Made by a program: the position numbers and the translations under genes | Assembly (NCBI GenBank): GCA_028095005.1 | Contig: CM051460.1 | Span: forward strand, 111,449,039-111,513,038 | Reading direction: 5' to 3' | Origin: Rhynchospora pubera | Lineage: Eukaryota > Streptophyta > Magnoliopsida > Poales > Cyperaceae | DNA length: 64,000 nucleotides | The notes under the pieces: generated by a model | Told to the model about the DNA's origin: nothing | The model's input: the letters and a program-made list of their open reading frames with translations, nothing else | Databases searched by the model: none | Shown here: piece after piece, positions 21,560 to 34,748 of the stretch | Numbering within the stretch: position 1 is the first letter of the stretch | How the letters are laid out: each line of letters begins with the position of its first letter

Positions 21560-22400
21560 TGAGAATTTATGTTATGTTGGACATGGAAAATAAATCGATA
21601 TTTATTTTCAATAATCATAGGCGGTATCTAGCAACACACTATGATTCCTAATTCACATAAATAATGTACTGCTATAATATCTCAATGCTGCATAAGAAAT
21701 AAAATTATTTTCTTGTTTGATTCTTATGCCACATGATATTACTGTATAATCCAAGATAGAAATGTGTCATTCTTGCAAATTATACATTTCTTGATCTAGA
21801 GTTGATTGTACAAATTGGCCAAACAATCCTACTCCATCTAGGGGCCCAAACAACTATCATCACTCATTAGGTATACTAATGAGGAACATATGATTTTCTT
21901 GATGAACAACCTTTCCCCACACAATTCAAGAAAACATAAATAAAGTTCGTATAACAACCTTTATCAGAAATCAGCGGTAGACGATATTTATAGAACCTAT
22001 CATCATATGGAAAGATTGAACCATCTCAAACTTAGAATCAAACTTATATGAAATAAACAATGACGTATAACACAATCCATATGTTTATTTCATTGAGTCA
22101 AGTCTTGTGTTATGTTCCAATAACATACACATATGCAACTAAGTTGGTAACTCTTTACCTATGATTTGTAGAACTTTATTATCACTTAACTTACATACTA
22201 ATCTTATATGATAATTAATGTTCCTTGTTAATTATAAAAAATTATGGATAATTTAGTTTTATTATTATCATTCTAATGAATGATCCACAGAGATCCACAT
22301 TTCAGATCCTCAACCTGAATGATCTATTGATAATAAACCTAACAACAAATTATGAAATATCATCCATAACATAAACTAATATTTAATTCATTATACTATT
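21560..22400 (+). repeat. Large inverted repeat, right arm
   Basis: The partner of 19,370-20,250. It begins near TTATGTTATGTTGGACATGG and runs to about ATGAAATATCATCCATAACA. No coding capacity was seen in either arm. Confidence 0.7.
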
Positions 22401-22601
22401 GTTAAAATTAATCTAAATTGTCCTCCCACAATTAGAAATTAACATAGTGGACTCACATCCACCGAGGCACGCATCCGGACTGCCGGAGTAGCTGAGGTGG
22501 AATCTATTTTTATGTGTCCTTATCTGATTTGAAGCTCAATTTGGAGTGTGAGGTCTTGAATAATCTAAGTATTTAAATTATGAAGCTAAGCCTCCACCTA
22601 C

Positions 22602-22743
22602 GGCTCCGTTTGGATGGTGTGAGAATAAGAAGAATAAAGAAAGAAGTGGGAAAAAGTATTGGAAAGTGTGTAACTTTGTGAAGAATTTAGATTGTTTATA
22701 ATAAATTTATTTCCTTATTCTCACATCTCATCCAAACGGAGCC
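22602..22743. mobile_element. MITE with GGCTCCGTTTGGATG ends
   Basis: The ends GGCTCCGTTTGGATGGTGTG and TCATCCAAACGGAGCC form an inverted repeat of about 15 bp. The 142-bp element is flanked by TAC (22599-22601 and 22744-22746). It is the same family as 4711-4858. It is probably a PIF/Harbinger-type MITE (inferred). Confidence 0.75.
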
Positions 22744-22857
22744 TACATGAATGATCAAATGTAAAAGACAAATTGTTCAGATGAATTTTGAGAGCTTCGA
22801 AAGGAATATTGGAGGCAGCTTCTTGAATTTTTATAACACATAAATTCAGTAAGGCAC

Positions 22858-23171
22858 CACTAATAGAAAAAAAAATCGGTACTAATATATTGATTTTTAG
22901 TATCGGTTTTTTATAAAAAAACCGGTACTAAATATATAACGGTTTTTTTTATTCTTTCGAACCTTTAGTACTGGTTTTTTATAAAAAATCGGTACTAAAT
23001 TAAAGATGTTTTATTTTATTTTTCAGACGACTTTTAGTACCTTTTTTTAAAAAAACCGGTACTAAATAATAAATCTGAAAATTACGAAATTGCCATGATT
23101 TATTATTAGTACCGCTTTTTTTAAAAACCAGTACTAATGAGCCGGTACTAATAATCCTTTTTGTTGTAGTG
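22858..23171. mobile_element. CACTA-type MITE, 314 bp, TSD CAC
   Basis: It starts CACTAATAGAAAAAAAAATC and ends TTTTTGTTGTAGTG, flanked by CAC on both sides (22855-22857 and 23172-23174). The interior is almost only ACCGGTACTAA / TTTAGTACCGGTTTTTT hairpin repeats, the same subterminal motif as in the 2-kb element at 48,930-50,939, so that element or an autonomous relative could mobilise it. Confidence 0.85.
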
Positions 23172-24586
23172 CACATTGGCATTTACATACAAACAAAACA
23201 TGTCTCTTCGTCCCATAAAAATCAATTATTGATAACTTGTCATGTAGCTGATTAAATGTAGCCAATATTATAACATGAATATTGAAAATTTGGTGAACTA
23301 TACTTAATTAATATGGTTGTAAAATAATGATTAATATAGACACGACAACCAACTTTGTTTTAGTGCCAAAATAATGTACACTGAGTGCAATGACAGGATC
23401 GATTGGAGATTCTTTATGTATATTTAATTTAAAAATAAGTTGAAAATATTAACTCTCAATTTATCATAAAAATTATATAGGCAGCTATTAAAAATTGATT
23501 AATTTTATTATATGTAGCCATTTGTAGGTAATATAAAATGTTTCAATGATGGAATTGATTTAATCTCTTCCTCTGTTCGCGTACTGATTCACAAATTAAA
23601 TTGGAAGGCGGTGTCTCATTCCTCTTAATTGAAGTACAGACGTTATATATTTTTTTTCTGGTGGAGTTTTCTGAATTTTAGAAAAAAATGTTGTTATTGG
23701 ACAATTACATGATCCTCCAATAAAAAATATCTAAAAAATATTATATATAAAAAAAATGATTTCTAATAAGATATTATTTTAGAAACTATAGGAGCTACTA
23801 AGTGAATAGTAAGATTTTAAGAACGAGTCGAACTATTAGATCGGTTGTTTGAATTTTGAATTTTGAAAAATAAATCCGAAGCAAAGTTTCATGATTACTC
23901 CCGAAAGTACTAGTGTCTATTTTTCAAGGTTTTAAAATACGATTTTTACAATACAACAATACCGAGTTGATTTATTGATTTGGTATTATATCGGTGATAA
24001 AACGGAAAAAAATGGCGTGTATAAAATAAGTAATTTCCTATCTTATCAATTACTTCAAAATTCAAAATATAAAAAATCAACAACTCAAAAAGCAAATAGA
24101 CAATAATCAAAGTTTTAAAAAGTAAACAAATTAGGATTTGGTATGCATGGATTTGTATTCGGCTTAATATTTTTTTTCCTGTGAGTTGAATGACCTACAT
24201 CACCAAATGCAAAAATTTTCAGTTATATTGCCGATTTTTTGAAAATATAATGCTACCGTTATTTCATGCTTGGTTTTTTAGGATTATGTGATTTACTCCA
24301 AAAATTCATTATTTAAGTCATAATGGTATTATTTCAGCAAACAATTTAAAAGCTTGCTATTTCTATATACATATTTTACAAAAGTATAAATTTAATATTT
24401 ATTTTTAACTTTTGTAGCTAGCTCCTATTTAATTTCTTTTTAAATGAAGATAGACCTTACCTTCAGATTTTGTTAACCATCAAATGAAGTCGAGTTTTGA
24501 ATGTTTTTCCTTTTTTTTCTAATGAATATTTTTTTTTTCTGCCAGTCGACAAACAAGTCAGTGAGGGGTACTTTGAGGTGTGTGGT
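23172..24586. other. Intergenic; degraded SINE tail near 23,405-23,475
   Basis: Around 23,420-23,470 the sequence TTTAATTTAAAAATAAGTTG followed by CTCAATTTATCAT matches the 3' part of the SINE at 53,978-54,138, so this is probably an old copy without a clear head. Otherwise the stretch is AT-rich with no gene. Confidence 0.5.
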
Positions 24587-24897
24587 TAGGGGTGTCGGCA
24601 AAAAACCACGGAATTGATCCATGATGTTTTTGTTTCGTTTGAAAAATATAAAAACCAGCCATGCCACTTACCGTTCCGTTTATTAAACAAAACAAATTTC
24701 TGTTTCATCAACCGTTCCACTTCAGAAATTACACATAAAACGGTTTGAAATGAAGATGAAACAGTCGAAACGGTATAATTAACTGTGCCACATACCGTGT
24801 CGTTTAGAAAACGAAATAATTATCTATGCCACAAACCGTTCTGTTTTCATTTAAACGAAACGGCATCACGTGCCTACTTCTGTCGTTGACAGCTATA
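24587..24897. mobile_element. hAT-type MITE, 311 bp, exact 8-bp TSD
   Basis: It begins TAGGGGTGTCGGCA and ends TCGTTGACAGCTATA, an imperfect inverted repeat. It is flanked by TGTGTGGT exactly on both sides (24579-24586 and 24898-24905). Eight-base duplications and TAGGG.TGTC ends are typical of hAT elements. The interior is made of degenerate AAACGGAAC / GTTCCGTTT phrases. Confidence 0.85.
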
Positions 24898-24905
24898 TGT
24901 GTGGT

Positions 24906-25729
24906 TATCTATTAGCCAACTCCGTCGTGTCGGTCGTGACTCTTCAACCATTTGCCTCCATAAAAACATTCATTGCCCTGCCCCAGCACAAAACCGTTCA
25001 AATTTATGCTGATAATTCTCACCCACATTATTATATTGATACCAGACATCCACATCTCTTGGGGACTTTTCATCAACGTATATAAAATAAAAGATAAAAA
25101 AAACACAGCTATCATAATAGTAGCAACAGATGCGAATTTGGTGCACATTGTACCAGTTATTGATGTGTTATAGCAGCAGATGTGTGCTTTTTCCCTACAA
25201 ATAAATTAAACATGTGATTAAATTAGTTCATTCGGTTGATCGACACATAATTTAATTTTGATGAAAGGTGCTGGACAAATAGTAGGACAGATAAGAATCC
25301 TAGGTACTACACGGTACATACATCCACAAAGACATTTTTACTTCAAAGAAATTAAAGTGTAATATCCATTATATTTTTCTAACTATAAAAAATTTATGTA
25401 AGATTTTTTATGATCTATTAGATATTTTCCAAAAAAGGTTATATTTGACTTCCATGAAATATATAATTTTTTATATTCATTTCCTATAGTTGTAATATTT
25501 ATTTCTCTTATATAAATATTGAATTGTAATTGAGATAGCCGCTAGAAGACGTGTTCATTTCTTTTTTTCTTTTTTTTTCTTTATTTATTTGATAGTTTTC
25601 GTGGGGAAGTCGGGAAGACCGAAGACGTATTAATTAATTCAATCTAACTGAGAGAGACCTATCAATAATAAATGTGAAACATGCACTGGTACTTTACATA
25701 TATACCTTGCCACATGCCTCTTATCAAAC
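24906..25729. other. Intergenic; nothing recognised
   Basis: AT-rich sequence. The short overlapping frames at 24,870-25,173 on both strands have no recognisable features. Confidence 0.5.
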
Positions 25730-25732
25730 CAG

Positions 25733-25872
25733 TGGTTCCAATAAATACGGTTTTTAATTACATAGTACACTATACTGTTGGCTAAGTAAATCATAGTCCA
25801 CTATACCGGTGGTTCCAATAAATACGGTTTCTACATAAGTGCCCTATACCTTTGGCTAAGTAAATCATAAAA
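25733..25872. repeat. Direct repeat of about 70 bp, two copies
   Basis: GTGGTTCCAATAAATACGGT followed by TTGGCTAAGTAAATCATA occurs twice (from about 25,733 and again from about 25,808), separated by CACTATACCG-type sequence. The copies differ by small indels. Confidence 0.7.
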
Positions 25873-25906
25873 CAACGACAGGGGTCCGATGCAATAAAAA
25901 AAAAAA

Positions 25907-26925
25907 GGAAAAATTGGATATAACCTCCTCAAATCTTCTTCAATTGGAAATAACCTCTTCAAATCTTCGGAATTGGATATAACCTCCTAAAATCTTACAA
26001 ACTAGGGATATAAACCCTCTTAACTAATTTTAATCATGTTTTAATGCATAAAAATAATTTCTTAAATATATGACGAGATTACCCTCTTCCTACTTTCTAA
26101 TGACCTTTCGTCTTCTCCTGCTCCGTCATAAAACAAAGTAATATTCATGGATTTCAAACTCAACTATCACCTGCATTTAAAATCAAGAGAAACGATAAAC
26201 AATTATAAACAATATTTATTCATGGACAATCAAGAGAAAAAATAAACATTCAGAAATGTCAAGCTGAAATAAAGATATCATTAAATGCATTTGAAATACT
26301 GGATGTAAATAGAAAAAAGGTCAATTAACAAGCATCGTCCAGTAAGTTCAAGCAAGTAATTTAAAATCAGGTCCTTTCTTTTTATATTAAAATCAAATTT
26401 TGTCATAAAGAAATCCTTGCTGACAAACAATTTCGAAATTATTTTATAGTGTCTTTAATTGAACCTTGTTAACAATTTTCAAAGCAGCTCATTAAATTTT
26501 AACATAAACTTTCGCTCATTTGCATTTGAATTGTGCCAGATTGAAAATGATAGCTAGGGCGTGCAATTATTTGGTATGGTGTGGAGAGAGATGCTTGCCT
26601 TGCTCTCTTTGACCTTAGAGAAGGTATTTAGTTACTGAAGAAGGAGAATTTGGAGAAAGAATACGCATGACAAATTGAAAAGTTGTTCAGAGCAAGAAGA
26701 TAATGGAACAAGAAGGTAGGAAAATAAGCAATGAGCAATGGGCAGAAGGGTAATTCGGTCAGAAATATTTAAAAGTACTTTTTTATAACTAAAATATGAT
26801 TAAAATTAGTTAAAAGGATTTATATCCTTAGCTTGGAAGATTTGAGGGGTTATATCCAATTCTCAAGATTTGAAGGGGTTATTTTCAATTGAAGAGGATT
26901 TGAGTGCGTTATATAAAAAATTAAC
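25907..26925. mobile_element. Long-TIR element, about 1.0 kb
   Basis: The left 140 bp (GGATATAACCTCCTCAAATC ... TTAACTAATTTTAATCATG) matches the reverse complement of the right 140 bp, which holds GATTAAAATTAGTTAAAAGG and GAGGGGTTATATCC. The TIR itself contains two or three repeats of ATATAACCYCTYAAATCTTC. Long TIRs of this kind point to a Mutator-like non-autonomous element. I found no clear target duplication, so the ends may be off by several bases. The interior has no open frame of note. Confidence 0.65.
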
Positions 26926-27009
26926 TGAAAGATAACACAATAATTAAATCTCACATTAAAAATATATAGTTTTGTTCCCAGTTACCTAATTAATTGGCTT
27001 ATCCGCAAT

Positions 27010-27275
27010 TAGGCATATTAATGTTTCACCATGAACGGAAACGAAAGAGAAATCGATTTCGTTTTAAAAAACGGAACGGAAAAAAAATGAAATTTATGAA
27101 CGTTACTGAAACAGAATACGGGAATTGATGGAAATTGGCTGAAATTAAAGGAAAATCAGGACGGAACGTTAAATCGAAAAAAAAAATATGTTTCATTTGA
27201 TGAAACAGAACGAAAACGAAATAGATTTCGCTTACGTTAGTTGGAACGGAACAGAAAACGGAACACTTCTGTAAT
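27010..27275. mobile_element. hAT-family non-autonomous copy (uninterrupted relative of 30,004 element)
   Basis: The interior (GAAATTTATGAACGTTACTG; CAGGACGGAACGTTAAATCG; GAACAGAAAACGGAAC) matches, in order, the left and right pieces of the element at 30,004-41,439. Here the stretch is continuous across the site where E2 is inserted in the other copy. The left end TAGGCATATTAATG resembles TAGGCCTGTCAATA. The right end and duplication could not be fixed. Confidence 0.65.
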
Positions 27276-27544
27276 GTGCATTGAACTTTATTTCTTTAAT
27301 CTAAAACCGTTTATGTTGATGTGCCTATACGTATGACTTGGTTCCGTATCTACTGTTACTATTTTAGATCGGACCTTTCTCTAATTGAATTTGATCGAAT
27401 AGACCAATTCATAACAATGATGTTATTCATAGAGCTTTTTGATGAAAATTATAATTCATTTTGTGTTTGATCGGATGGTAACAAAGTAGAAGTATACATT
27501 TTTGTTGACAAAGAAAAAAAACCAAAATTAAAATGAAGTCTTCA

Positions 27545-27670
27545 AATAAAAACAGTTCTTGATCTATTGGCAGAGAGCAACGTATTTTAAGTGAAAATTG
27601 AAAGTTCGAAATCTGACCAAAATATTTTTTTGTGACATTTAATTTCGAAATAAGTTAGAGAACTTGACTA
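27545..27670 (+). mobile_element. Possible diverged SINE
   Basis: A TGATCTATTGGCAGAG box-A-like phrase, then AAAGTTCGAAATCTGACC (box-B-like), then GACATTTAATTTCGAAATAA parallel the layout and tail of the SINE at 53,978-54,138. Divergence is high and no duplication was found. Confidence 0.4.
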
Positions 27671-29004
27671 CCGCGCGTCTAATCTAAAAAGGAAAAGAAA
27701 ATAATCGTAACTTTACATTCTACGTACATTGTACGAGATATAAAAAGCACATGTTTGCTGCTTCACACTTATCTTATCTAACTTGTACAGTGCACTAAAA
27801 CGCATTTATTGTTATTGTTACGATGACAGGAAATATAAATTTACAAAATATATGCAAGCCATCCTATTAAAGAATAAACAATTTGTACCACATCTTGCTC
27901 TTTTACCAAGAATATTCTAAATCCAGGGTAACGGTCTGTTTCTGGAGATAAATTTCACAAGCTTTCTAATTTAATATGAAATTTAAATATGATTTTCCAA
28001 TTGGATTTCTAACCCCCGACCTTCCGTGCATTCCTTCGTACGTGAATGCACCGCGCTGGTCGCTGATTTAATTTAAGTTTAAATTCCTAATTATAGGGAA
28101 AATCTATCAAGGAATTAAAATGTAGGAGTTACTTGGCAACCGTTGTCAAGCGTCATTGTCTACTCTCCCTAATTTTATTTTTGTGGTATACGATGTCAAA
28201 TTAATAGTTCTTTCATATATAATATGCTTGAGAAATTAAGATTTAAATATTTATCTTTATACTTTGATTTCTTGACAATATCTGTATTATAAAACTTCGA
28301 TTAAATTAAAAATATCTAAATAAAATTATTGAATAAGATCAATCTCGCATAAAGTTAATTTCCCTTAAGAAATTTGATACGCATTAGATTTTTTTTATGA
28401 AACAATAATTATAATAGTATATATTATATCTAGCGTTACAGATTATTTTGTCATATAAGTTCAGAACAAAATGTTCTAAGAAGATTCAAAAGTAGAAGGC
28501 GAAGAATTAATTTGTTCCTTTAACGTAACTTTGGATGAACAGCCGCAGGCATGAATCGATTTAATTGAACTGTTTAGTGATATTATTTAATATGCATTGA
28601 TCTGGGACATGTATACCTCAATATAATTTCAACGATCGACTAGTTTTAGTTTGCTTGCATATAATGATCGAGACAAAAAAAGATTACAGAATTGAAAAAA
28701 TATATATTGTAATAGATTGTCTTATTTTTGTAAATTTATTTTAATAGAACATGTTCCTTCTTTAAAAAAAAAATTTATTCGAATGTGGTCCTACATGTTT
28801 GCTAAAAGTTATACATTTTTTGTTTCAATCCAATTGTTTCATCGATCTAATCAAAAGTTCAAACATCTCACTCAATTAGATTTGACTAACATTTTGCAAT
28901 TGCAAAAAATTAATCAGATCCACCATTTATGCTGTCAGTCTCACATTAACAATTGAAAATCTTTTTTTTTTCTAACTGACAGCTGCCGTCTGTCCGTTCT
29001 AATA

Positions 29005-29037
<33 letters not shown>

Positions 29038-30003
29038 ATTGAAAAGGAGAACTTGTAATGTACACGTTAGAACTCTAAGCTAGTTTGACGTTTCACTTAG
29101 TTTGACTATCGCTATATCAATAAGCAAGTTTAAAGAAAACACATGCCTCAGGCCTATGAACTAACTTATCCGATAATTTTACTACAAGTACCCTGTTAAT
29201 GTGCATGCTACCAATTGTTGTATATATAGACTATAGAGACATACGTTTAATTCTAAATACATTGTGTGAGACTCTCTCTGAACTACATGAAAACACATGG
29301 GACGATGGTATTAATAATGCTTAATTATTACGTAATATATGAAGAAAAAATTTTATTTGTTTTAACTTTTATGTCCGCTAGCTTGACACCGTGTGTACCG
29401 AATAAGTTGGATTTTAAGGACAAATTAAGGGTTCAAAATTCCAACTTTTTAAGAAATATTTTAGTCAATTTTCGAATTATAAAATGTTATCTTCAGTCGC
29501 TAAATTATAAATTGGGAAAATTATAAATTAGTACTCAAAACAAAATAATTCTTTTATATGGTGATACCATTAGAATTTAAAAAACAATGAAAATAATTCT
29601 TAATGCTGCCATCCTTTGATGATATTTTTGGTTGCATTAGAATTGAGTTTGTTGAAGAAAGGGTTTATTTGCGATCTATTATGTATTATGATGTATTGAT
29701 GGTTCCATGAATCATGGTCTTATCATGATCTTATCAGTCGGTGGTTTTGATAGTAATATTATTATTTTTCTTTTCCATCTAAATCCTTTTTTTTATACAA
29801 CATTGTTGGCCTTTGATAGTTAATAACAATAACATTAACACTAAACAACAACAACACCACCATAACCACCCCACCACTTATATTATATACAATGTTTCGT
29901 TCATCCTTATCCCTTGTTATTATTATTTTTTAACCTAGTTTTTAGGTTCATTACATGGTACATTAATTATCCAAGATTTGGGTGATTTGAGGAACCACGT
30001 CGT
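27671..30003. other. Intergenic, 2.3 kb; AAT microsatellite at 29,008-29,035
   Basis: AT-rich DNA without a credible gene. A TAATAATAATAA microsatellite lies near 29,008-29,035. The small frames at 28,717-28,956 and 29,266-29,526 have no recognisable motif. Confidence 0.5.
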
Positions 30004-30202
30004 TAGGCCTGTCAATACCAACGTTTACAATAGTTGTTCCGTTCCGTTCCGTCCAAACGGAACGTTAAACGGAAGAGATTTCAGTTTCGTTTTTGAAAAC
30101 GAAACGGAAACGAAATTGAAATTTATAAACATTAATGAAACGAAAAATGAAATTCCGCTGAAATCAATGGTAAATGAAGGACCACTACCACAAAAACAGG
30201 CT

Positions 30203-30480
30203 TCTGTAACAGGCCATCTATAACGTCTTTTTTAAAACCCGTTACAGACCTGTCAAAAATACGGATCTGAAAAAAAGTACATCTAATCCGTAACGTTTTT
30301 TATAAAAACAGTGTTACAGATTTTCCATCCAAAAGATGTCATAAATATACAATGCCTCTGTAACGTTTTTTATACAAAAGACGTTACAGATCTGTAACGG
30401 GTTTTATATAAAAAACGTTACAGATTTAAATTTTTCTTCTGTAACATCTTTTTTAAAAAGAATGCTACAGATTTTCCTGA
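30203..30480. repeat. E2 left subterminal repeats
   Basis: Head-to-head copies of CTGTAACGTTTTTTATA and its complement, for example CGTTACAGATCTGTAACGGG near 30,385, run from just inside the left end. Confidence 0.8.
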
Positions 30481-30998
30481 TAATTGTTAGGGTTTCTAGC
30501 TTTCTCCTCTCTCCTCCATTATTTCTCATCAAAGACAGCCGCAACCACCAAAGAAAACCAAAATTTATTATCTTTTCTTCATACTTATTTTTCTACTCCA
30601 AAAAAATAGCCAAAAATTCTCAAAAATTCTGAAAAAATAAAAATTATAAAGACAAAGAGAAGGAGAGCAGTTATAAGGTAAAAAAATTAAAATTTGAGGA
30701 ATATTTCGTATTTTTATATTTCTTCTTAATTTATTTCAGTTTTTATTTTGATTTTGTAGTTAAATTAATGATTAGGTTGGTTTTTGGACGTAATTTCAGG
30801 TGTCATTCGATAGAAGAAGAATTACATCGAAAGAAGAGAAGAATTTACACCCAATTGAAGGTATATTTTCATAAACTTTTCTATTTCTCATTTATTGCCT
30901 TGCATGCATTAATAATTTGCATATGCATTTAATTAAAATGGTATTGTCATATAGGACCAAAATACCGGAACAAATACCGAATTTAGGTCTTTGCCCGT

Positions 30999-31285
30999 CC
31001 GAGATTAATCCATTAGGGATTAATCTCGGATAGTACTCCCGATCGGGAGTACTGCTCTTTGGATACGATCTGTCTCATTTAGGACAGCGAGTTGTACGTT
31101 AGATGTAATCTGTTGTTTGAGAAAAATTCGACGGTATTTTCCTTTATGTTCCCACGGATGTGTCCTCACGAGCAATCGTGTGTTGGTGCATTCAGGGAAC
31201 ATAAGGGGAAATGCTGCCGAATTTTTCTCAAACAACAGATTGCATCTAGCGTACGATCGCTTATGAGACAGAGTATCCAAAGAGT
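30999..31285. repeat. Three consecutive palindromes upstream of TNP2 in E2
   Basis: The order is the same as in E1: 30,999-31,029, 31,032-31,053 (AGTACTCCCGATCGGGAGTA, then CT) and the long hairpin 31,054-31,285 with arms of about 100 bp. Several positions differ from E1, some of them on both arms. The array ends about 85 bp before the position of the TNP2 start. Confidence 0.85.
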
Positions 31286-31370
31286 GGGCTAGGATGGTGA
31301 CCAGCCTGAAAACATAATGTGACAAAATTGGCCCATACCCTGACATTTTGCATATATTTTTCTTATTCAG

Positions 31371-34300
31371 ATTGATCGGACGTGGATGTACTCAAATGAT
31401 CGGTTATCTCCAAGATTTCAAAAATGACTTCAAGAATTTATGGTTTGTGCTAAAGAGAATATGAAAAAGAAGGAAGATGATAAAATATATTGTCCTTGTT
31501 CTGTTTGTCAAAATTTGTTGAAATGGTCTAATTTTGAAGAAGTGAGAGTTCATTTGATTAGAAATGTATTTCAACCGGATTATTCTCGATGGACGCTTCA
31601 TGGAGAGAGTGGGGGAGAACCTTTTATAGGTGGGACTAGTAAAAATATTGTAGATTCACAACTTGAGGAAGAAAATGTATTATTGGATGATGAAAATGTG
31701 TTTGATGATGAAAATGTGTTTCATGATGAAAACGTAGATAATCCAGAATTGAATGATGATTTAGATGAAATTGTGAACAGTGTGGATGCAGATTTTGTTG
31801 ATAATATTGAAATTTTTGGTATGTTACGTGAAGAAGATCAGATAAAGTTATATCCTGGTTGTGAATTGTCCAAACTTAATGCTGTTTTCAAATTGTTTAA
31901 CTTGAAAGTCAAAAATGGATGGAGTGATTTTTTACATCTTTGCTTGGCCTTTTGCATAAAGATTTTCTCCCCAAAGATAATCAGTTGCCGGATTCAGTTT
32001 ATAAGGCTAAGAAGATGTTGTGTCCTTTGAAACTAGACGTAGAGAGAATTCATGCATGTCCGAATGACTGCATATTATTCCGAGATGAGTACGGTGATCT
32101 GGATAAATGCCCAAAGTGTAAAGCATCACGGTATAGACCGAGGGACGATCAGATTGATGAAGGTAGTATGGGACCAGCCGCCAAGGTGGTGTTTTATCTC
32201 CCAATAATACCAAAATTTTAGCAGCTCTTTTCCAATGCGAAGGATGCCAAATTGTTGAGATGGCACGCGGACTGTAGGAAAAGAGGCGATGGAATGCTCC
32301 GGCACCCAGCAGACTCTCTAGATTGGATGAACATAGACAGGGACTTTGAAGAATTTAGCAGTGAACCCAGAAATTTAAGACTGGGGTTATGCACGGACGG
32401 GATGAATCCTTATGGCAACATGAGTAGCCGTCAGTCTACGTGGCCGGTCTTGTTGTGTATTTACAATCTTCCTCCCTGGTTATGTATGAAAAGGAGATAC
32501 ATGATGATGCCTTTGTTGATTTCAGGTCCTAAACAACCAGGTAATGACATAGATGTGTATTTCTGTCCATTGATAGATGACCTTGGTGAATTGTGGCGTG
32601 AGGGAGTGAAAGTATTTGATGCACATTCTAGAACTGAGTTCAAGCTCCGTGCCATGATATTTTGCACGATCAATGATTTCCCTGCATACGGTAACTTGTC
32701 AGGGTATAGGAATAAAGGAGCAAAAGCGTGTCCTATTTGCCAGGAAGACACTCATTCTGTTTACTTGAAAAATTCTAGGAAAACTGTTTACTTGGGACAC
32801 AACAGGTTTCTTAAGAACCGCAACCACCCTTATCGTCGAGATAAGGAAAGATTTGATGGTACTGAGGAGAAAGGCAAAGCCCCAATACCGTTATCCGGGT
32901 CGGGTGTATATCGACATGTTAAGGACATAAAGGTCAAATTTGGTAAGAAATTTGCAAATGAGATTCCAAAGGGGATATGGAAGAAGAAGTCTATATTTTG
33001 GGAGCTTGAATATTGGAAGTGTTTAGAAATTAGGCATTGTCTAGATGCGATGCACATAATCAAGAACATATGTGAATCTTTGATTGGTTGCATGTTGGAA
33101 ATTCAAGAAAAAACTAAAGATGGCGTGAATGCGAGAAAGGACATGGTTGCACTGGGCATTCAAAAGGATCTAGCGGCACAAGATAAGGGTAAAGGCCGAA
33201 ATTGGTTACCTGCAGCACAATTTAATTTATCAAAGGAAGAGAAGAAAAGCTTGTTGGGATGTCTGAAGTCGATTAAGGTTCCTTCCGGGTATTCCTCGAA
33301 TATATCAAGAAAGGTGTCCATGAAGGATAACAAATTATATGGTATGAAGTCACATGATTATCACGTCTTGCTTACTGTTTTACTTCCGGTCGCAATTCGA
33401 GGAATTCTCAAGGAAGAAGTGAGAAAAACTATCACTAAGTTGTGCTATTTTTTCAATGAAATTTGCTCTAAGGTGATCGATCCGAGAAAATTAGACAAGT
33501 TACAAGATGATGTTATTTTTACCATTTGTGAGCTCGAGATGTACTTTCCGCCGTCATTCTTTGACTCTATGGTGCATTTGACCATCCATTTGGTTAGGGA
33601 GATCAAAATGTGCGGTCCAGTATTTCTACGGTACATGTATCATTTCGAAAGAGCAATGGGCCAATTGAAAGGACTAGTACGTAGCAGATCTAGACCTGAA
33701 GGAAGCATAGTGGAAGGATATGTTGCCGAGGAAGTTATCGAGTATTATACCGATTATTTGGAAGATGTCCAACCTATCGGTCTTCCAAAGTCTAGGCACG
33801 AGGGTAGACTTGAAGGAAAAGGAACAATTGGAGCCAGTACTTGCAGAGTGGATCTTGAAATGAGAACAAAAGCACATATAAAAGTCCTCCAACACCTTAC
33901 CGTTGTGGCACCTTACATCAACATGCATATAGTCGAGCTGCGCAAACAATACCCATCTTACAATGAAAACATGATTATTACAGAGCATCAATTAAACTTT
34001 GTACAATGGTTTAAAGAAAAGGTAGCTTCCCAGTTGAAAGAAGGAACCAAGGTCGATGAAACAGTCAAATGGTTATCGAGAGGTCCTGATTCCGTAGTCG
34101 ATACCTTCCAAGGGTATGACTTAAATGGATTTATCTGGTACACAAAAAAACAGGATGGTAAAAGCACCGTGCAAAATAGTGGAGTGTCAGTTGTTGCTTT
34201 ATCTAGTAATAATAGAAAGTCTGCTACTTATTATGGATGGATTGAGGAGATTTGGGAACTAGATTACATGAAATTCAAGATACCTTTATTCAAGTGTTCA

Positions 34301-34748
34301 TGGATCGAGAACGGTCATGGTGGAGTCAAGAAAGACAAAAATGGGTTCATAACTGTTGACTTTAAAAAAAGGGCTTATCAAGAAGACCCTTTCATACTTG
34401 CAAATAAGCAAGCAATGCAAGTTTTCTACATTCAAGATCCGGCAGATAAGAAAAGACATGTTGTCCTGCAAGGTAAATGCAAGTTTTCTACTTGCAAATA
34501 ACCGTTCACTTCATGAAATATAAATGTTCATTTTATGAAATATAAATGTTATTGTAGGAAAGAGACGTATTGTTGGTGTTGGAGATGTCGTTGATGAAGA
34601 AGCATACGACCACTTTGAGGAAACACCTCCATTATCCACTGGTATCGATGATGCATCACAACCGGTATCGATCAGTCATAGACGTACAGACAACATCGAA
34701 GGTGTGTGGGTCGATAAACGAAGGAAAAAAAAGAGAGCAGATGCATAA
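31371..34748 (+). pseudogene. TNP2-type CACTA transposase gene of E2 (several breaks)
   Basis: Aligned to the E1 gene, exons are 31371-34472 and 34558-34748. The domain series is the same: zinc-like CPCSVCQN, acidic linker, Transposase_21 with CPNDCILFRDEYGDLDKC and GLCTDGMNPYGNM, DUF4218-like MYFPPSFFDSMVHLTIHLVR, DUF4216-like FKIPLFKCSWI. Breaks: the start codon is ATT instead of ATG (31371); TGA at about 31,426; a 4-nt deletion near 31,930 (in GATTTTTTACATC) shifts the frame; TAG at 32219-32221 replaces a Gln codon. From 32,222 to the donor after 34,472 it is open. The first intron of the E1 gene is absent; the coding sequence crosses that point near 33,823 without interruption. The second intron (34473-34557) is present. 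Confidence 0.85.

Noticed and set aside
25895..26940. 9-bp duplication for the long-TIR element at 25,907
   Set aside because: The left flank is an A run and the right flank TGAAAGATA does not match; the superfamily is only suggested.
27002..27290. 8-bp duplication for the hAT copy at 27,010
   Set aside because: TCCGCAAT on the left has no convincing partner on the right, so the right end was left open.
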